This document shows, one piece after another, positions 35,914 to 44,734 of a stretch of 64,000 nt of DNA. The stretch is from contig NZ_QUOU01000001.1 of assembly GCF_003390335.1 (NCBI RefSeq), positions 3,658,001 through 3,722,000 on the forward strand, read 5' to 3'. The notes beneath the pieces were generated by a model. It was not told the origin of the DNA. It ran no database searches and worked only from the letters and a program-made list of their open reading frames with translations. The DNA is from Thalassotalea euphylliae (GTDB taxonomy: Bacteria > Pseudomonadota > Gammaproteobacteria > Enterobacterales > Alteromonadaceae). Numbering within the stretch: position 1 is the stretch's first letter; each line of letters begins with the position of its first letter. A program made the position numbers and the translations under genes.

Positions 35914-36552
35914 ATGAGTTTTATCAAAAAGCTATTTGGCAACGAAGAAAAACAACGCGCAGTCACGCAAGCTAAAGATTTACAGCTTAACGACATGATT
36001 GCCATGTCTGACAGTTTTGGCTTACCTAGCCTGCTACGCGACCAGCAATTTCAAGTAACCGCAATCAACTGTTACGAGTTTGAACACCGCACGCAGACTG
36101 AGTGGGTGTTAACTGGCCAGAGCGATATCGAACTTTATTTGTCGCTTGAAGCCGACGACAAAACCTACCTCAAATTTTCCCTTAAAATAGCGGATGCTGA
36201 TGTTGAAACCTTGTTTGATTTAGAGGAGTTTTCGACCGTATTTGACGAGCCCGGTCATGCTCAGCTTTCTCGTCAATCAGACTCAACACATACCCAAGAC
36301 TGGAGCGATAGCCATTATCAGCAACAAGCCTTTGCACAAGTGGGTTATTTTCACCGCAAAGACAATCGCGTGAGCAATCTAAGCCAGTATGAAGGCAGCG
36401 ATAGCGGTGAGCAGTTTGAGCTTTATACCTTATACAACCAAGATGAAGACAAGGGTATTGATATTGAGGTATGGCAAGACGGCGATACGGATGTCTTTCT
36501 TACCTTGTTTCGCCCGGTCACTGACATCGTAGATATGTACCCGGGGAGCTAG
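35914..36552 (+). CDS. yjfK: DUF2491 family protein YjfK
   Basis: 212 aa from ATG 35914 (AAAGGAT ribosome site), close to 219 aa of E. coli YjfK. Acidic soluble protein; N-terminal basic patch MSFIKKLFGNEEKQR, then beta-rich sequence (VTAINCYEFEHRTQTEWVLTG, FELYTLYNQDEDKGIDIEVW). Function unknown; the conserved order yjfI-yjfJ-yjfK supports the assignment. The next gene begins 2 bp after its stop codon. Confidence 0.8.
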   Translation: MSFIKKLFGNEEKQRAVTQAKDLQLNDMIAMSDSFGLPSLLRDQQFQVTAINCYEFEHRTQTEWVLTGQSDIELYLSLEADDKTYLKFSLKIADADVETLFDLEEFSTVFDEPGHAQLSRQSDSTHTQDWSDSHYQQQAFAQVGYFHRKDNRVSNLSQYEGSDSGEQFELYTLYNQDEDKGIDIEVWQDGDTDVFLTLFRPVTDIVDMYPGS

Positions 36553-36554
36553 CC

Positions 36555-36881
36555 ATGTCGCGCAAATTACCCGAAAAATGGGAATCATCGGTAAAAGCCA
36601 TGAAAGCGGTGCAAGTGGCATTTGATATGGATGAGCAATTTCAGCTCGCCATTCGCCGCGAAGCGCTTGATGCTGGTTTAAGCCCCTCTGATCAAATCCG
36701 TACCATTCTCGGTTTACCCACCAGCAAACGGCCTAAACGGCCAAGGTTAACGGTTAGCCTATCACCAGCAGATTATGAGCTATTAGCTGAAAAATATGGA
36801 TTAACCGCCGATCAACAACTGGAAATCAAGCGAAAATTGATGGATGATTTGGTCTTACATGTTAAAAATCAACAAGATTAA
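36555..36881 (+). CDS. Small protein with two ribbon-helix-helix-like segments
   Basis: 108 aa. The first half reads as a beta strand (AVQVAFDM), a helix (DEQFQLAIRREALDAGL), a turn (SPSD) and a helix (QIRTILGL); the second half as strand (RLTVSLS), helix (PADYELLAEKYGL) and helix (QQLEIKRKLMDDLV). Both follow the ribbon-helix-helix plan of Arc/MetJ-type DNA-binding proteins, joined by a basic linker (SKRPKRPR). If so, one chain could act as a pseudo-dimer. Starts 2 bp after yjfK. Being in the operon, it is a candidate to bind the GACATATTATGTC operators; this is inference. Confidence 0.65.
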   Translation: MSRKLPEKWESSVKAMKAVQVAFDMDEQFQLAIRREALDAGLSPSDQIRTILGLPTSKRPKRPRLTVSLSPADYELLAEKYGLTADQQLEIKRKLMDDLVLHVKNQQD

Positions 36882-36893
36882 ACACGCCATATC

Positions 36894-37364
36894 ATGATTG
36901 TCTTTAAATCCATTATCGAAAAGTCTGGTTTTTACCACATCGACGAATACGGTGTAAAAAACTATAACCTCGGCATTATTAGCTTATTCGCCATTGCCCT
37001 TTTTATCTCGCTCACACTTTGTTTTGGTTACATCACTTATCAAGCGGAGTTTGGGCAAGAAAATGCCACGATTAGTGATTATCACGATGCCGTTTGGTTG
37101 ATGTTAATGGCTTCTTCGACCATAGGATTTGGCGGGGAATTACCAGTGACTGTGCTTGGCCGCATTATGGTATTCTCAATGTTTGTCTTAGGGGTGGGTA
37201 TTCTTGGCTTGCTTGGTGGTGTATTTGTACAAAAGGCCTTTGGCTTTTCCGACACCAATATCAAGAATCGTGAGCTAAGAAAGCAAAACCAAGAGATACT
37301 CGCCAAAGTGAATCAATTAGAGCAAAAAATTGATCAACTATTGGCGAACCAAAACGCCAAATAA
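36894..37364 (+). CDS. Two-transmembrane potassium-channel-like protein
   Basis: 156 aa: TM1 (about 28-50, IISLFAIALFISLTLCFGYITY), a pore loop with the filter sequence STIGFGGE, TM2 (about 95-118, MVFSMFVLGVGILGLLGGVFV) and a C-terminal coiled coil (LRKQNQEILAKVNQLEQKIDQLL) likely to help tetramerise. The filter is TIGFG rather than TVGYG, still compatible with K+ selectivity in some channels. No RCK domain. Starts 12 bp after the preceding gene; last of operon 2. Confidence 0.82.
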   Translation: MIVFKSIIEKSGFYHIDEYGVKNYNLGIISLFAIALFISLTLCFGYITYQAEFGQENATISDYHDAVWLMLMASSTIGFGGELPVTVLGRIMVFSMFVLGVGILGLLGGVFVQKAFGFSDTNIKNRELRKQNQEILAKVNQLEQKIDQLLANQNAK

Positions 37365-37463
37365 AAACGGCACGCTAACAAGCTACTCCCCCACTTAGCC
37401 ATTTGAAATGACTCATAAGCTCGCTAACTCGCCAACGGCTACAACTTGGTGAGCGACATTGGC

Positions 37464-37480
37464 TATGCCAAGCTGGCATA
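37464..37480. other. Small perfect hairpin
   Basis: TATGCCA-AGC-TGGCATA, 100 bp after the channel gene. No clear T run follows; it may still end or stabilise the operon 2 transcript. Confidence 0.4.
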
Positions 37481-37532
37481 AAACTTAGTGAAGCAATAGC
37501 AATAAAAAACAAAAACTGGAAAAGGGAAGCTT

Positions 37533-37601
37533 GTAAAAACACTGACACTTATCGCTGGCCTAACAAGCTTGTTGGCGTTATCTGGCGGTACCAGCTATTG
37601 A
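37533..37601 (+). pseudogene. Remnant of a signal-peptide-coding sequence
   Basis: Translation gives VKTLTLIAGLTSLLALSGGT then SY and a stop, a convincing signal peptide with a lipobox-like LALSGG; the first codon is GTA, not a start, although AAAAGGGA lies in the right place as a ribosome site. The frame stops inside the palindromic repeat B. It looks like the start of an exported-protein gene truncated by that element. Low certainty. Confidence 0.3.
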
Positions 37602-37649
37602 CGCGCAACCTTGTCTCGATATCAAAAAACTTTCTCGCGAGAAGTTAGC
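37593..37649. repeat. Half copy of the palindromic element (copy B)
   Basis: AGCTATTGACGCGCAA...GATATCA...TTTCTCGCGAGAAG, aligning in inverted orientation with the left half of the element at 10218-10340 at roughly 80% identity over 57 bp with one gap, by hand alignment. The other half is missing. Confidence 0.65.
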
Positions 37650-37709
37650 TTTAAATGCATGAATATATTAATTCATTCACTAATCTTTCTTTAAACCTGA
37701 GGTTACTAA

Positions 37710-38744
37710 CTACTCGGCAACCTGTGTGGTTGCCGACGTCACTTTTTCCACACGTACCACTAACCCAGTTGCTGCATCATAGTCGCTGCGGTACCTATCT
37801 GCTTGGCCGGCGCCAATAAACTTGGTAAGTGTTTGCCAGCCACTTTCTAACTGCTTAGTACTGTTACTCGACGTTAACGGCTGGTGCACCTCAAAAAGCT
37901 TTAAGCCTGGCTTTTCATAGGACATTTTTACTGGTTGGTCGATGATTTTTACCGGTGTATTGAGCGCTACATTGTCGTAAAGCCACTTAATGTCATCGTC
38001 GTACATACGAATACATCCGTAACCAGCACGCGTGCCGATACCAAAGCGTTGGTTAGTGCCGTGAATAAGGTATTCACTGGTCGCTAACCTCAGTGCGTAT
38101 TTACCGAATGGATTGGTTGGGCCAGGTGGAATTTCATCCGCTAAGACAGCGCCTTTTTCTGCAAGGTAACGCGCTTTCATTTCCTCGCTCGGTCGCCAAA
38201 TGGGCGCTTTGCGTTTCTCGCCGATATAGCTCGTCAGGTTTAGCATAGCGAGCCCTTTTCGGCCTATGCCCACCGGAAAGACATGAACCTTATTTTGCTC
38301 AGGTTGAAAATAGTACAACCTAAGCTCCGGCAAGTTGATCACCACGCCTTTGCGCTCAACAAATGGCAACAACAATTGCGTGGGAATATGAATCCTTGAG
38401 TGCTCAGTTTTTATATTACCATCAACTTCGCTATTTACTGCCTTATCTAGTTCCTTGGCTTGTACCTTGAGCGAGGCGTATACCTCATTACCTGAAGGCT
38501 TTTGATAAGTTAAAAATGGATCTACCCCCGGGTTGGCGGCAATCAATGCGAGAAAACCAACATTATATTGCTCAGCTAAACGTTGAAAGTAATCACCACT
38601 GACGACTTGATGTTGGGTCGGCTCACCAATCAATCGCTGATTTGAAGGGGGTAAAGAATAAGACTTGGCCACTACAGCAGTATGAACCGCACTAAAGCCA
38701 GCCGAGCACAATAACGTGAGAATAAGTAAAGGTTTTACCACCAT
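37710..38744 (-). CDS. L,D-transpeptidase family protein (LysM plus YkuD domain)
   Basis: 344 aa with a signal peptide (first ~25 residues). A LysM-like segment (HQVVSGDYFQRLAEQYNVGF, about 45-65) precedes the YkuD catalytic domain (about 130-275): GVVINLPELRLYYF, the histidine in YLIHGTNQRFGIG and the catalytic cysteine in AGYGCIRMYDDDI. The family (ErfK/YbiS/YcfS/YnhG type) makes 3-3 crosslinks or attaches Braun lipoprotein. The Gly-Tyr-Gly before the cysteine replaces the usual SHG/SAG. Monocistronic. Confidence 0.9.
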   Translation of the reverse strand: MVVKPLLILTLLCSAGFSAVHTAVVAKSYSLPPSNQRLIGEPTQHQVVSGDYFQRLAEQYNVGFLALIAANPGVDPFLTYQKPSGNEVYASLKVQAKELDKAVNSEVDGNIKTEHSRIHIPTQLLLPFVERKGVVINLPELRLYYFQPEQNKVHVFPVGIGRKGLAMLNLTSYIGEKRKAPIWRPSEEMKARYLAEKGAVLADEIPPGPTNPFGKYALRLATSEYLIHGTNQRFGIGTRAGYGCIRMYDDDIKWLYDNVALNTPVKIIDQPVKMSYEKPGLKLFEVHQPLTSSNSTKQLESGWQTLTKFIGAGQADRYRSDYDAATGLVVRVEKVTSATTQVAE

Positions 38745-38840
38745 TTAATACCTCTAACGTGCATGCTAACGTCCTTATCACTGACTTTTGATTCGCCTAA
38801 TACTGCGTAGCTTAACCTAGCTTGAAATAACAACGGCTAA

Positions 38841-38878
38841 GTGATGAATAACCCCATCGCGACAAGTTTATTCATCAC
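38841..38878 (-). terminator. Hairpin downstream of ygiF
   Basis: GTGATGAATAA and TTATTCATCAC form a perfect 11-bp stem with a 16-nt loop, 101 bp past the ygiF stop codon. No run of T follows, so termination is uncertain. Confidence 0.4.
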
Positions 38879-38978
38879 CACAGCGGCTTTATCGCCAGTG
38901 CTTATTCATCGTTTCAGTTATTGCCGTTTAAGCTACCAGCGATTGTGCAACCCCTCTCGCATTGAATTTGATACACCC

Positions 38979-40502
38979 TTACAGCCAGTACGGCTCTACT
39001 TTAACTGCTGCTTGATATGACTGATTAATCACTTGCAGCAGGTTATCGACTTTGGTGTTTAACCAGCGGTTGAGCTTTTGTGAGCTTTGCTCAATCGCAT
39101 TTAATTGCTGTTGCAATAAGTTGAGTGTCGCCAGCTCTTCAATACCGTGAAATACATCCAACCAAGTACGGCGATATTCAGTGCGGCTGCTTTGCTCATA
39201 CAAGGCGCCAAACCAGCTGCCAGTATGCAAACTGGAAAACAAATGCTGTTGAATCACTAAATATTCCTGCGCACTGAGTTGCATTTTATTACCGCAAATC
39301 TCTTTAATGGCCGTTAAGTTGTTGCTCAACTTAGTTTTCGCGTGTTCAGTTAGCGAACGCGTTTTCTCAACGGGCTTCACCACAGGATCGAGAATAAATT
39401 GCAACAAGTGAAGTTGCAGCAAATTAAACTTAGCTGACATCAGCTCGTGTTGAATCACTTCTTCACTTGGAAACTGGCTGCGTTCAATTTTTAGGGTAGA
39501 CACCAGCTGGTTACTGTATTCAAGCTTCTTGCGGTAATTGCCCGACTTCAACGTTAGGTCGTTAATATGAATAGCCGTTTCTAACCAGCTTAAACTTTCT
39601 AGCGACTCTTTCAACAAGCTTTCAAGCAAGTTAAAGGTCGTTGACGCAATTAAGTTTTGGTGTAAATAAAGCCCTTGTTGAATAAAGCTCAACGCCTCAA
39701 ATACCTGCTTAACATGCGTCAATTCAGCTGCGGCGAGTGATTGACCAATAGCTTGTTGTAAACAACTGAGACCATGCTCAAAGCCCAATACCATCGCCTT
39801 TTCAACCGATAGCTCAGGGTTTAATGGCACCTGAAAACTGATTTCATCAGTCGTTGAGCGATGAATTGCCCCTTGCCATAGTAGATAACCACGTGCGGCT
39901 TTACTTTGTCTTCCCGGCGTCACGGTAAATGCCTGGCAAAGCTCTTTTGCCAGCGTAAAAATAGCTTGGCGCTCGCCACTGACAAGCTCTAATTCAATTT
40001 CATTGATCGGCAATATTTGCCCTTTCGATTGGCCTTTTGAATGGCCTTTTGATTCGATAATGCCTTGATCAAAAGCCACTTCAACAACCGAGTCTCCCAC
40101 ATTCACTTGCCACGTAGTGCGATAAAAGTTCGTTGAAAAGATCGCCTGCAAGTTTGCTTGAAGCTGTTCAACATCAGTGGTTGTCGGCCAAATATCCGCA
40201 GGAAACAACGCTAGTTCAGGCGTACTATCGTCAATCGCTACATTGTATTCTGGCCGTTGGTGCAATCCACCGACGACAATACCTGCCGTTTTAATCGTTT
40301 GCTCGGTGTAATCGTCGGCTTTGCGCACTCGTAGGCCAAAGTCATACTGGCGAAGCATACGATCACTGGTGTCAAAGTAAGTGTTGCTAAGTTGGCGTGC
40401 AGCCTGGGTGTAGGTATATTGGCGTTGGTTGAGGAGTTGTGTAAATTGACTAACGACATCGCCGCCATCAATCAGGTATTTAAGCTCAATTTCTGTGGAC
40501 AT
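38979..40502 (-). CDS. ygiF: CYTH/CHAD domain inorganic triphosphatase
   Basis: 507 aa. The N-terminal CYTH domain (about 1-205) begins STEIELKYLIDG, with the ExExK metal/phosphate motif, then LSNTYFDTSDRMLRQYDFGLRVR; the C-terminal CHAD domain (about 225-507) is helical and rich in basic residues. E. coli YgiF cleaves inorganic triphosphate. In E. coli it lies next to glnE and ygiM; here ygiM is divergent and adjacent but glnE is 8.4 kb away. It is longer than E. coli YgiF (433 aa), mainly in CHAD. Confidence 0.88.
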   Translation of the reverse strand: MSTEIELKYLIDGGDVVSQFTQLLNQRQYTYTQAARQLSNTYFDTSDRMLRQYDFGLRVRKADDYTEQTIKTAGIVVGGLHQRPEYNVAIDDSTPELALFPADIWPTTTDVEQLQANLQAIFSTNFYRTTWQVNVGDSVVEVAFDQGIIESKGHSKGQSKGQILPINEIELELVSGERQAIFTLAKELCQAFTVTPGRQSKAARGYLLWQGAIHRSTTDEISFQVPLNPELSVEKAMVLGFEHGLSCLQQAIGQSLAAAELTHVKQVFEALSFIQQGLYLHQNLIASTTFNLLESLLKESLESLSWLETAIHINDLTLKSGNYRKKLEYSNQLVSTLKIERSQFPSEEVIQHELMSAKFNLLQLHLLQFILDPVVKPVEKTRSLTEHAKTKLSNNLTAIKEICGNKMQLSAQEYLVIQQHLFSSLHTGSWFGALYEQSSRTEYRRTWLDVFHGIEELATLNLLQQQLNAIEQSSQKLNRWLNTKVDNLLQVINQSYQAAVKVEPYWL

Positions 40503-40767
40503 GTAACAGTTAATGGACTCCTAGCTATTCGCAAGCTTACGTGGATGTCCTTGTGAAAAACCAGAGAAATAGATTACAAAACCGCCACTTAACAAGCAAG
40601 CCTTTTCTCGACACTCCAGGTGCTTTTGCCTGTGAAACAACCATATTTGGCGTTATTTTAAAGCGATTATCGCTTATTCTTTATTTTCCAAAGCTCTGGC
40701 TTGCGCTCTTGTTCACAAAGCCCTAATATCGTCTCCATCTTTATCACAGTATTTCAATCGGTATCGC

Positions 40768-41367
40768 ATGGGGAAATTACTTAAATTAGCGGGTGCAGCC
40801 TTATTTGCAGTGTCTTTAACAAGTGCTGCTCAGCAAGCTAACACTGAGTATCAGGACGGTTTTATTTCAGATGAACTATTCATTTACATGCACTCTGGCG
40901 CAGGCAATAACTACCGAATTGTCGGCAGTATTAATGCGGGATCACAAGTTAAGTTAACCGGTGAAAAGAACAGTGGTTACACCCAAATCATTGACGAAAA
41001 AGATCGCACGGCATGGGTTGAAGACAAATACGTGTCAACCAAACCTGGCTTGCGACACGTGGTAGCTGAGCTCAATGGCCAACTTGCCTCGACCAGCGAG
41101 CAAGAATCACAGCTTAAAGCGCAAATTGCCAGCAACAAAAAGCAACTCTCTGCCATTCAATCAGAAAATACCGAGTTGACCAACAAAATTGCAACGCTGG
41201 AAAGCGAACTAGCCAGTGCACAGTCAAAGCTGGAAACGCAGGATTTCGATGTCATGAAAGAATGGTTTTTTAACGGTGGAATTGTTGCTGGCCTCGGCTT
41301 ATTAGTCGGCTTGTTTATCCCGCAACTCTTTGGCCGCAAAAAGTCGTCCATGGATAGTTGGAAATAG
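40768..41367 (+). CDS. ygiM: SH3-domain protein YgiM (TIGR04211 family)
   Basis: 199 aa. Signal peptide (to about residue 21), bacterial SH3 domain (about 25-90: GFISDELFIYMHSGAGNNYR), a coiled coil (about 105-155) and one C-terminal membrane helix (about 170-187, GGIVAGLGLLVGLFIP) with a basic cytosolic tail. Found next to ygiF and cca in gammaproteobacteria; role in the envelope is unclear. A terminator follows at 41476. Confidence 0.9.
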   Translation: MGKLLKLAGAALFAVSLTSAAQQANTEYQDGFISDELFIYMHSGAGNNYRIVGSINAGSQVKLTGEKNSGYTQIIDEKDRTAWVEDKYVSTKPGLRHVVAELNGQLASTSEQESQLKAQIASNKKQLSAIQSENTELTNKIATLESELASAQSKLETQDFDVMKEWFFNGGIVAGLGLLVGLFIPQLFGRKKSSMDSWK

Positions 41368-41475
41368 GCATAGGCTCTCGTCGCCGTTTGTTATCTTATA
41401 CTAGGTTGTGCTCACTGAGTTTGTCGTGACTAAGTTTATCGCGACCAAGGTGCCCTAGCTTAGCGACACTAAACC

Positions 41476-41500
41476 AAAGCCTCAAAGTGAGGCTTTTTTT
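41476..41500 (+). terminator. Rho-independent terminator after ygiM
   Basis: AAAGCCTCA-AAG-TGAGGCTTT followed by TTTT, 109 bp after the stop codon. Confidence 0.85.
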
Positions 41501-41640
41501 GTAAGTTCGCTACTGACTTTTGTGAACTTCTCTAGATTTTTTTGGTCATTTAGCCCAATAGCACTTCATCAGGTTAGCGATGATATACGCTTTTGAACCT
41601 GCTAGTGGTGGTCTTTAGCTGTAAACCGGAAACCGCATTA

Positions 41641-42702
41641 ATGCACATAATTTTTGATGTTCTTCACCTTTATTATTTACCACAATACTTGCCTGTTGCT
41701 AAAGAGCTAAGCAAGCGAGGCTGTGACATAGAATTTGTCTTCTATCACAGTGCTCATGACCAAATTATCGGAGGTATTATCGCCGCGGAAGAGCTGCGCG
41801 CGAACTGGGTGAGTACTGCCAGCCAATCAGCGCAACTTTATCTAAAAAAACAAGCTGACTGGGTGGTGTTCGCCAATGCCTACCACCATTTAGACAAGGT
41901 CCATAGCGTCAGTAAATCAGTACAACTAGGCCATGGTATTGGCCCTAAATCCAGTTACTATAAAAAATCTGATACACCGACAACCGTGCGCTTTGTCGAG
42001 GGTGCCTATCGCACTCAGCGCTTTAAAGAGATGTACCCGAACGACACCTTTGTTGATGTTGGCTTTGCCAAACTGGATCCAATCATCAATAACGAAGGGG
42101 TCGGTTTTGACTTAACGAGTCTTGGCTTAGATCCCAGCAAACCAACTATCGCCTACGCACCAACCTTTTATCCCAGCAGCTTAGAGCGTTTTCCCAAAAA
42201 TTGGCCGGCATCGTTCGCCGACTACAATATTTTAATCAAACCTCACTATTTTTCGGTCAGCAAGCCCAGATACAAAAAACACTTAAAGCGACTCAACCAT
42301 TGGGCTAAATTTGACAATGTTTATCTCGCTCAAGTCTCTGACTATTGCCTGACCCCGTTTTTAAGCAGCGCAGATATTTTAATCAGTGATGCTTCGTCAG
42401 CATTATTTGAGTTTGCAGCATTAAATAAACCGGTGATTTGGTGTGATTTTTTGAAATTGCGCTGGGGCTACCGAGGTGTATTTAGCTATCGCTTCAAACG
42501 CCGCATGGATGAAGACTACGGCGAATACACCAACATTGCCGCTCACGCCAACTCCTACAAAGCTGTTAAAAGCTTGGTTGATAGCCATGTTTCCCAGCCC
42601 AAGCAACTTGAACACATCAGGTTAGCATTGAGTGAGAAACTCGCGGGCAAGCTCGACGGGCAAGCGAGTTCGCGCATTGCCGACTACCTACTCAGCCACT
42701 AA
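41641..42702 (+). CDS. CDP-glycerol glycerophosphotransferase family protein
   Basis: 353 aa from ATG 41641; an upstream in-frame TTG at 41593 is disfavoured. GT-B-like polymerase/primase domain of the TagB/TagF family: SVQLGHGIGPKSSYY near 105, GFAKLDPI, PTIAYAPTFYPSS, ILIKPHYFS with the phosphate-binding region, and ISDASSALFEFAALNKPVIWC near the end. The family transfers glycerol phosphate from CDP-glycerol to a carrier or glycan. Followed by the CDP-glycerol-making gene and a Wzi homologue, which supports surface glycan synthesis. Cytosolic or membrane peripheral. Confidence 0.85.
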   Translation: MHIIFDVLHLYYLPQYLPVAKELSKRGCDIEFVFYHSAHDQIIGGIIAAEELRANWVSTASQSAQLYLKKQADWVVFANAYHHLDKVHSVSKSVQLGHGIGPKSSYYKKSDTPTTVRFVEGAYRTQRFKEMYPNDTFVDVGFAKLDPIINNEGVGFDLTSLGLDPSKPTIAYAPTFYPSSLERFPKNWPASFADYNILIKPHYFSVSKPRYKKHLKRLNHWAKFDNVYLAQVSDYCLTPFLSSADILISDASSALFEFAALNKPVIWCDFLKLRWGYRGVFSYRFKRRMDEDYGEYTNIAAHANSYKAVKSLVDSHVSQPKQLEHIRLALSEKLAGKLDGQASSRIADYLLSH

Positions 42703-42757
42703 GCGCTATGGTAAACTGCTCCACAGTTTGATCGTTACTCACCAATAAAGAGATTTC

Positions 42758-43177
42758 ATGAAGAAGATTGGTTACACCACTGGCGTGTTTGATATGTTCC
42801 ATATCGGCCACCTCAATGTGTTAAAGCGCGCAAGTTTAGAATGTGATTACCTTATTGTGGGCGTCACTAGCGATGAACTCTCGCTACAAGCCAAGAACAA
42901 GCAACCTATTATTCCGTTTAGCGAGCGCATGGAGATTGTAGAGGCGATAAAGTTTGTTGATGAAGTTGTGCCGCAAACTAGCTACGATAAAATGGCCGCT
43001 TGGAACAACTTAAAGTTTGACATGATGTTTGTCGGTGATGACTGGAAAGGCACAGAAAAATGGTTGCAAATAGAGCAAGAATTCAACAAAGTAGGCGTTG
43101 AAATCATGTACTTTCCTTATACCACACATACATCGAGTACCATTTTACGCGAAGCCTTGGGCGATTTAGTTAAATAA
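42758..43177 (+). CDS. tagD: Glycerol-3-phosphate cytidylyltransferase
   Basis: 139 aa, similar to B. subtilis TagD (129 aa). It makes CDP-glycerol from CTP and sn-glycerol 3-phosphate. The HxGH motif is in FDMFHIGHLNVL (residues 12-23), and the C-terminal signature that in TagD reads RTxGISTT is here HTSSTILRE. An AGAGATTTC sequence precedes the ATG. Its neighbours on both sides fit CDP-glycerol use. FAD synthetase-like or ethanolamine-phosphate cytidylyltransferases share the fold but are longer. Confidence 0.88.
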   Translation: MKKIGYTTGVFDMFHIGHLNVLKRASLECDYLIVGVTSDELSLQAKNKQPIIPFSERMEIVEAIKFVDEVVPQTSYDKMAAWNNLKFDMMFVGDDWKGTEKWLQIEQEFNKVGVEIMYFPYTTHTSSTILREALGDLVK

Positions 43178-43183
43178 TATCCT

Positions 43184-44719
43184 ATGCATTTTTTCTCATC
43201 TATCAAAAGTCGAGCACTGTATTTGCTTGCAGCTAGCAGCTTTCCTGTTTTTGCCGGTCCTTGGGTTGACACAAACGACGCATTTTTACGAGAAAGTATT
43301 GAACACCTTGCCGACGTTAACTTGGTAACGACACCGACCACCACGTTTCCACTGATGTGGCGAGATATTGCTCGAGACCTTGAGCAAGCACCAATTCACT
43401 TAATGGATGAGCACACCTTATCGGCGTTTACCTACGTGAACCATCAGCTCAAGCTTGCCAAGAAAAATACCAAGCGAGTAGAGCTGAACATCGCGAGCAA
43501 AGATGCCAGATTTACGAGCTTTGGCGATAAGTACCGAGATAAAAACACGATTCAGATCCACACCTCATTTATGACGGATCATTTTGCCTTTAATTTTGCG
43601 CCAAAGTACACCTCATCGCCAAGTGACGATGATAAAGTTACCTATGATGGCAGTTATGCTGCAGCCTTTGTTGGCAATTGGGTGCTTAGTGCTGGCATGC
43701 AAAACCGCTGGTGGGGGCCAGGTTGGGATACGAGTTTGAGCTTGTCGAGCAACGCCCGCCCGTTACCTGCGGTTTCCCTGTCCAGATTATCGGCAGAGCC
43801 TGTGACAGTGCCATTTACCGAACATCAAATCCCATGGACGGTGACTACCTTTATGGGCCTGATGGATGACGATCGAGTAGTGGATGATGCCCTGCTTTGG
43901 GGGTTCAGATTAAACTTTCGCCCAGCCCAAAATTGGGAAGTAGGTATTTCTCGCTTAGCTCAATGGGCAGGTGACGGACGCCCAAGCGGCTTTGATACCT
44001 TTGTCGATGTGCTAGCCGGTCGTGACAATTGTGGCGGTGTCGGCCCTTCTGTTGAAGAATGTGCGGCAGGTGAAGAGCCGGGTAACCAACTTGCGGGTTA
44101 TGATATTCGCTACTCCACCAAACTATTCAATCACCCGTTGGCGCTGTATTTTACCGCTTTCGCAGAAGACGGTGATAGCAAAGGTGGCTTGAGTATTTTA
44201 GGGGAAGAGCGCTACCAAGCCGGGCTTGATACGCGTACCACTGTATTCGGTAGAAACTGGCGTTTATTTGCCGAGTGGACAGACACCTATGCCAAATGTC
44301 GTGACGGCCGAAACGGCGATGGCACCTCAGCGATTGGTGATTGTTATTACGAACACCACATATATGAAACGGGTGTGCGCTACAAAGGACGAGTACTGGG
44401 TAATTTATACGAAAACGATGCGACGAGTATTGTCTTTGGCGCCATCTCACAAGTCGAAAATAACTTAGCTTATCAAGTTAAGTTGCGCTTTTTGGAGCTG
44501 AACCAAGACAACAATGACAAGGCACCTAACAATCCGTTGATTGGTAATACACTCACCCCAATTGCGGAAGATTTAATGATGCTTTCAGGCAAAGTGCAGT
44601 ACAGCTATCAAAATTGGCGCTTTACGTTGGACGCTGACATCAGCCAATCGAGCTTTGAAAACGATATTGAGGATGATACTAACGCCAATCTATCGCTCAA
44701 TATTGAATTTATGCTGTAA
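43184..44719 (+). CDS. Capsule assembly Wzi family outer-membrane protein
   Basis: 511 aa, starting 6 bp after tagD. Signal peptide (to about residue 24, FPVFAG). Wzi hallmarks: an N-terminal helical region WVDTNDAFLRESIEHLADVN and the strand NWVLSAGMQNRWWGPGWDTSLSLSS; the rest is a beta-barrel of about 18 strands ending ANLSLNIEFML. E. coli Wzi anchors K30 capsule to the surface; here it probably helps retain or organise a glycan made by the adjacent CDP-glycerol enzymes. Confidence 0.88.
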   Translation: MHFFSSIKSRALYLLAASSFPVFAGPWVDTNDAFLRESIEHLADVNLVTTPTTTFPLMWRDIARDLEQAPIHLMDEHTLSAFTYVNHQLKLAKKNTKRVELNIASKDARFTSFGDKYRDKNTIQIHTSFMTDHFAFNFAPKYTSSPSDDDKVTYDGSYAAAFVGNWVLSAGMQNRWWGPGWDTSLSLSSNARPLPAVSLSRLSAEPVTVPFTEHQIPWTVTTFMGLMDDDRVVDDALLWGFRLNFRPAQNWEVGISRLAQWAGDGRPSGFDTFVDVLAGRDNCGGVGPSVEECAAGEEPGNQLAGYDIRYSTKLFNHPLALYFTAFAEDGDSKGGLSILGEERYQAGLDTRTTVFGRNWRLFAEWTDTYAKCRDGRNGDGTSAIGDCYYEHHIYETGVRYKGRVLGNLYENDATSIVFGAISQVENNLAYQVKLRFLELNQDNNDKAPNNPLIGNTLTPIAEDLMMLSGKVQYSYQNWRFTLDADISQSSFENDIEDDTNANLSLNIEFML

Positions 44720-44734
44720 TATTTGCGATTCAAA

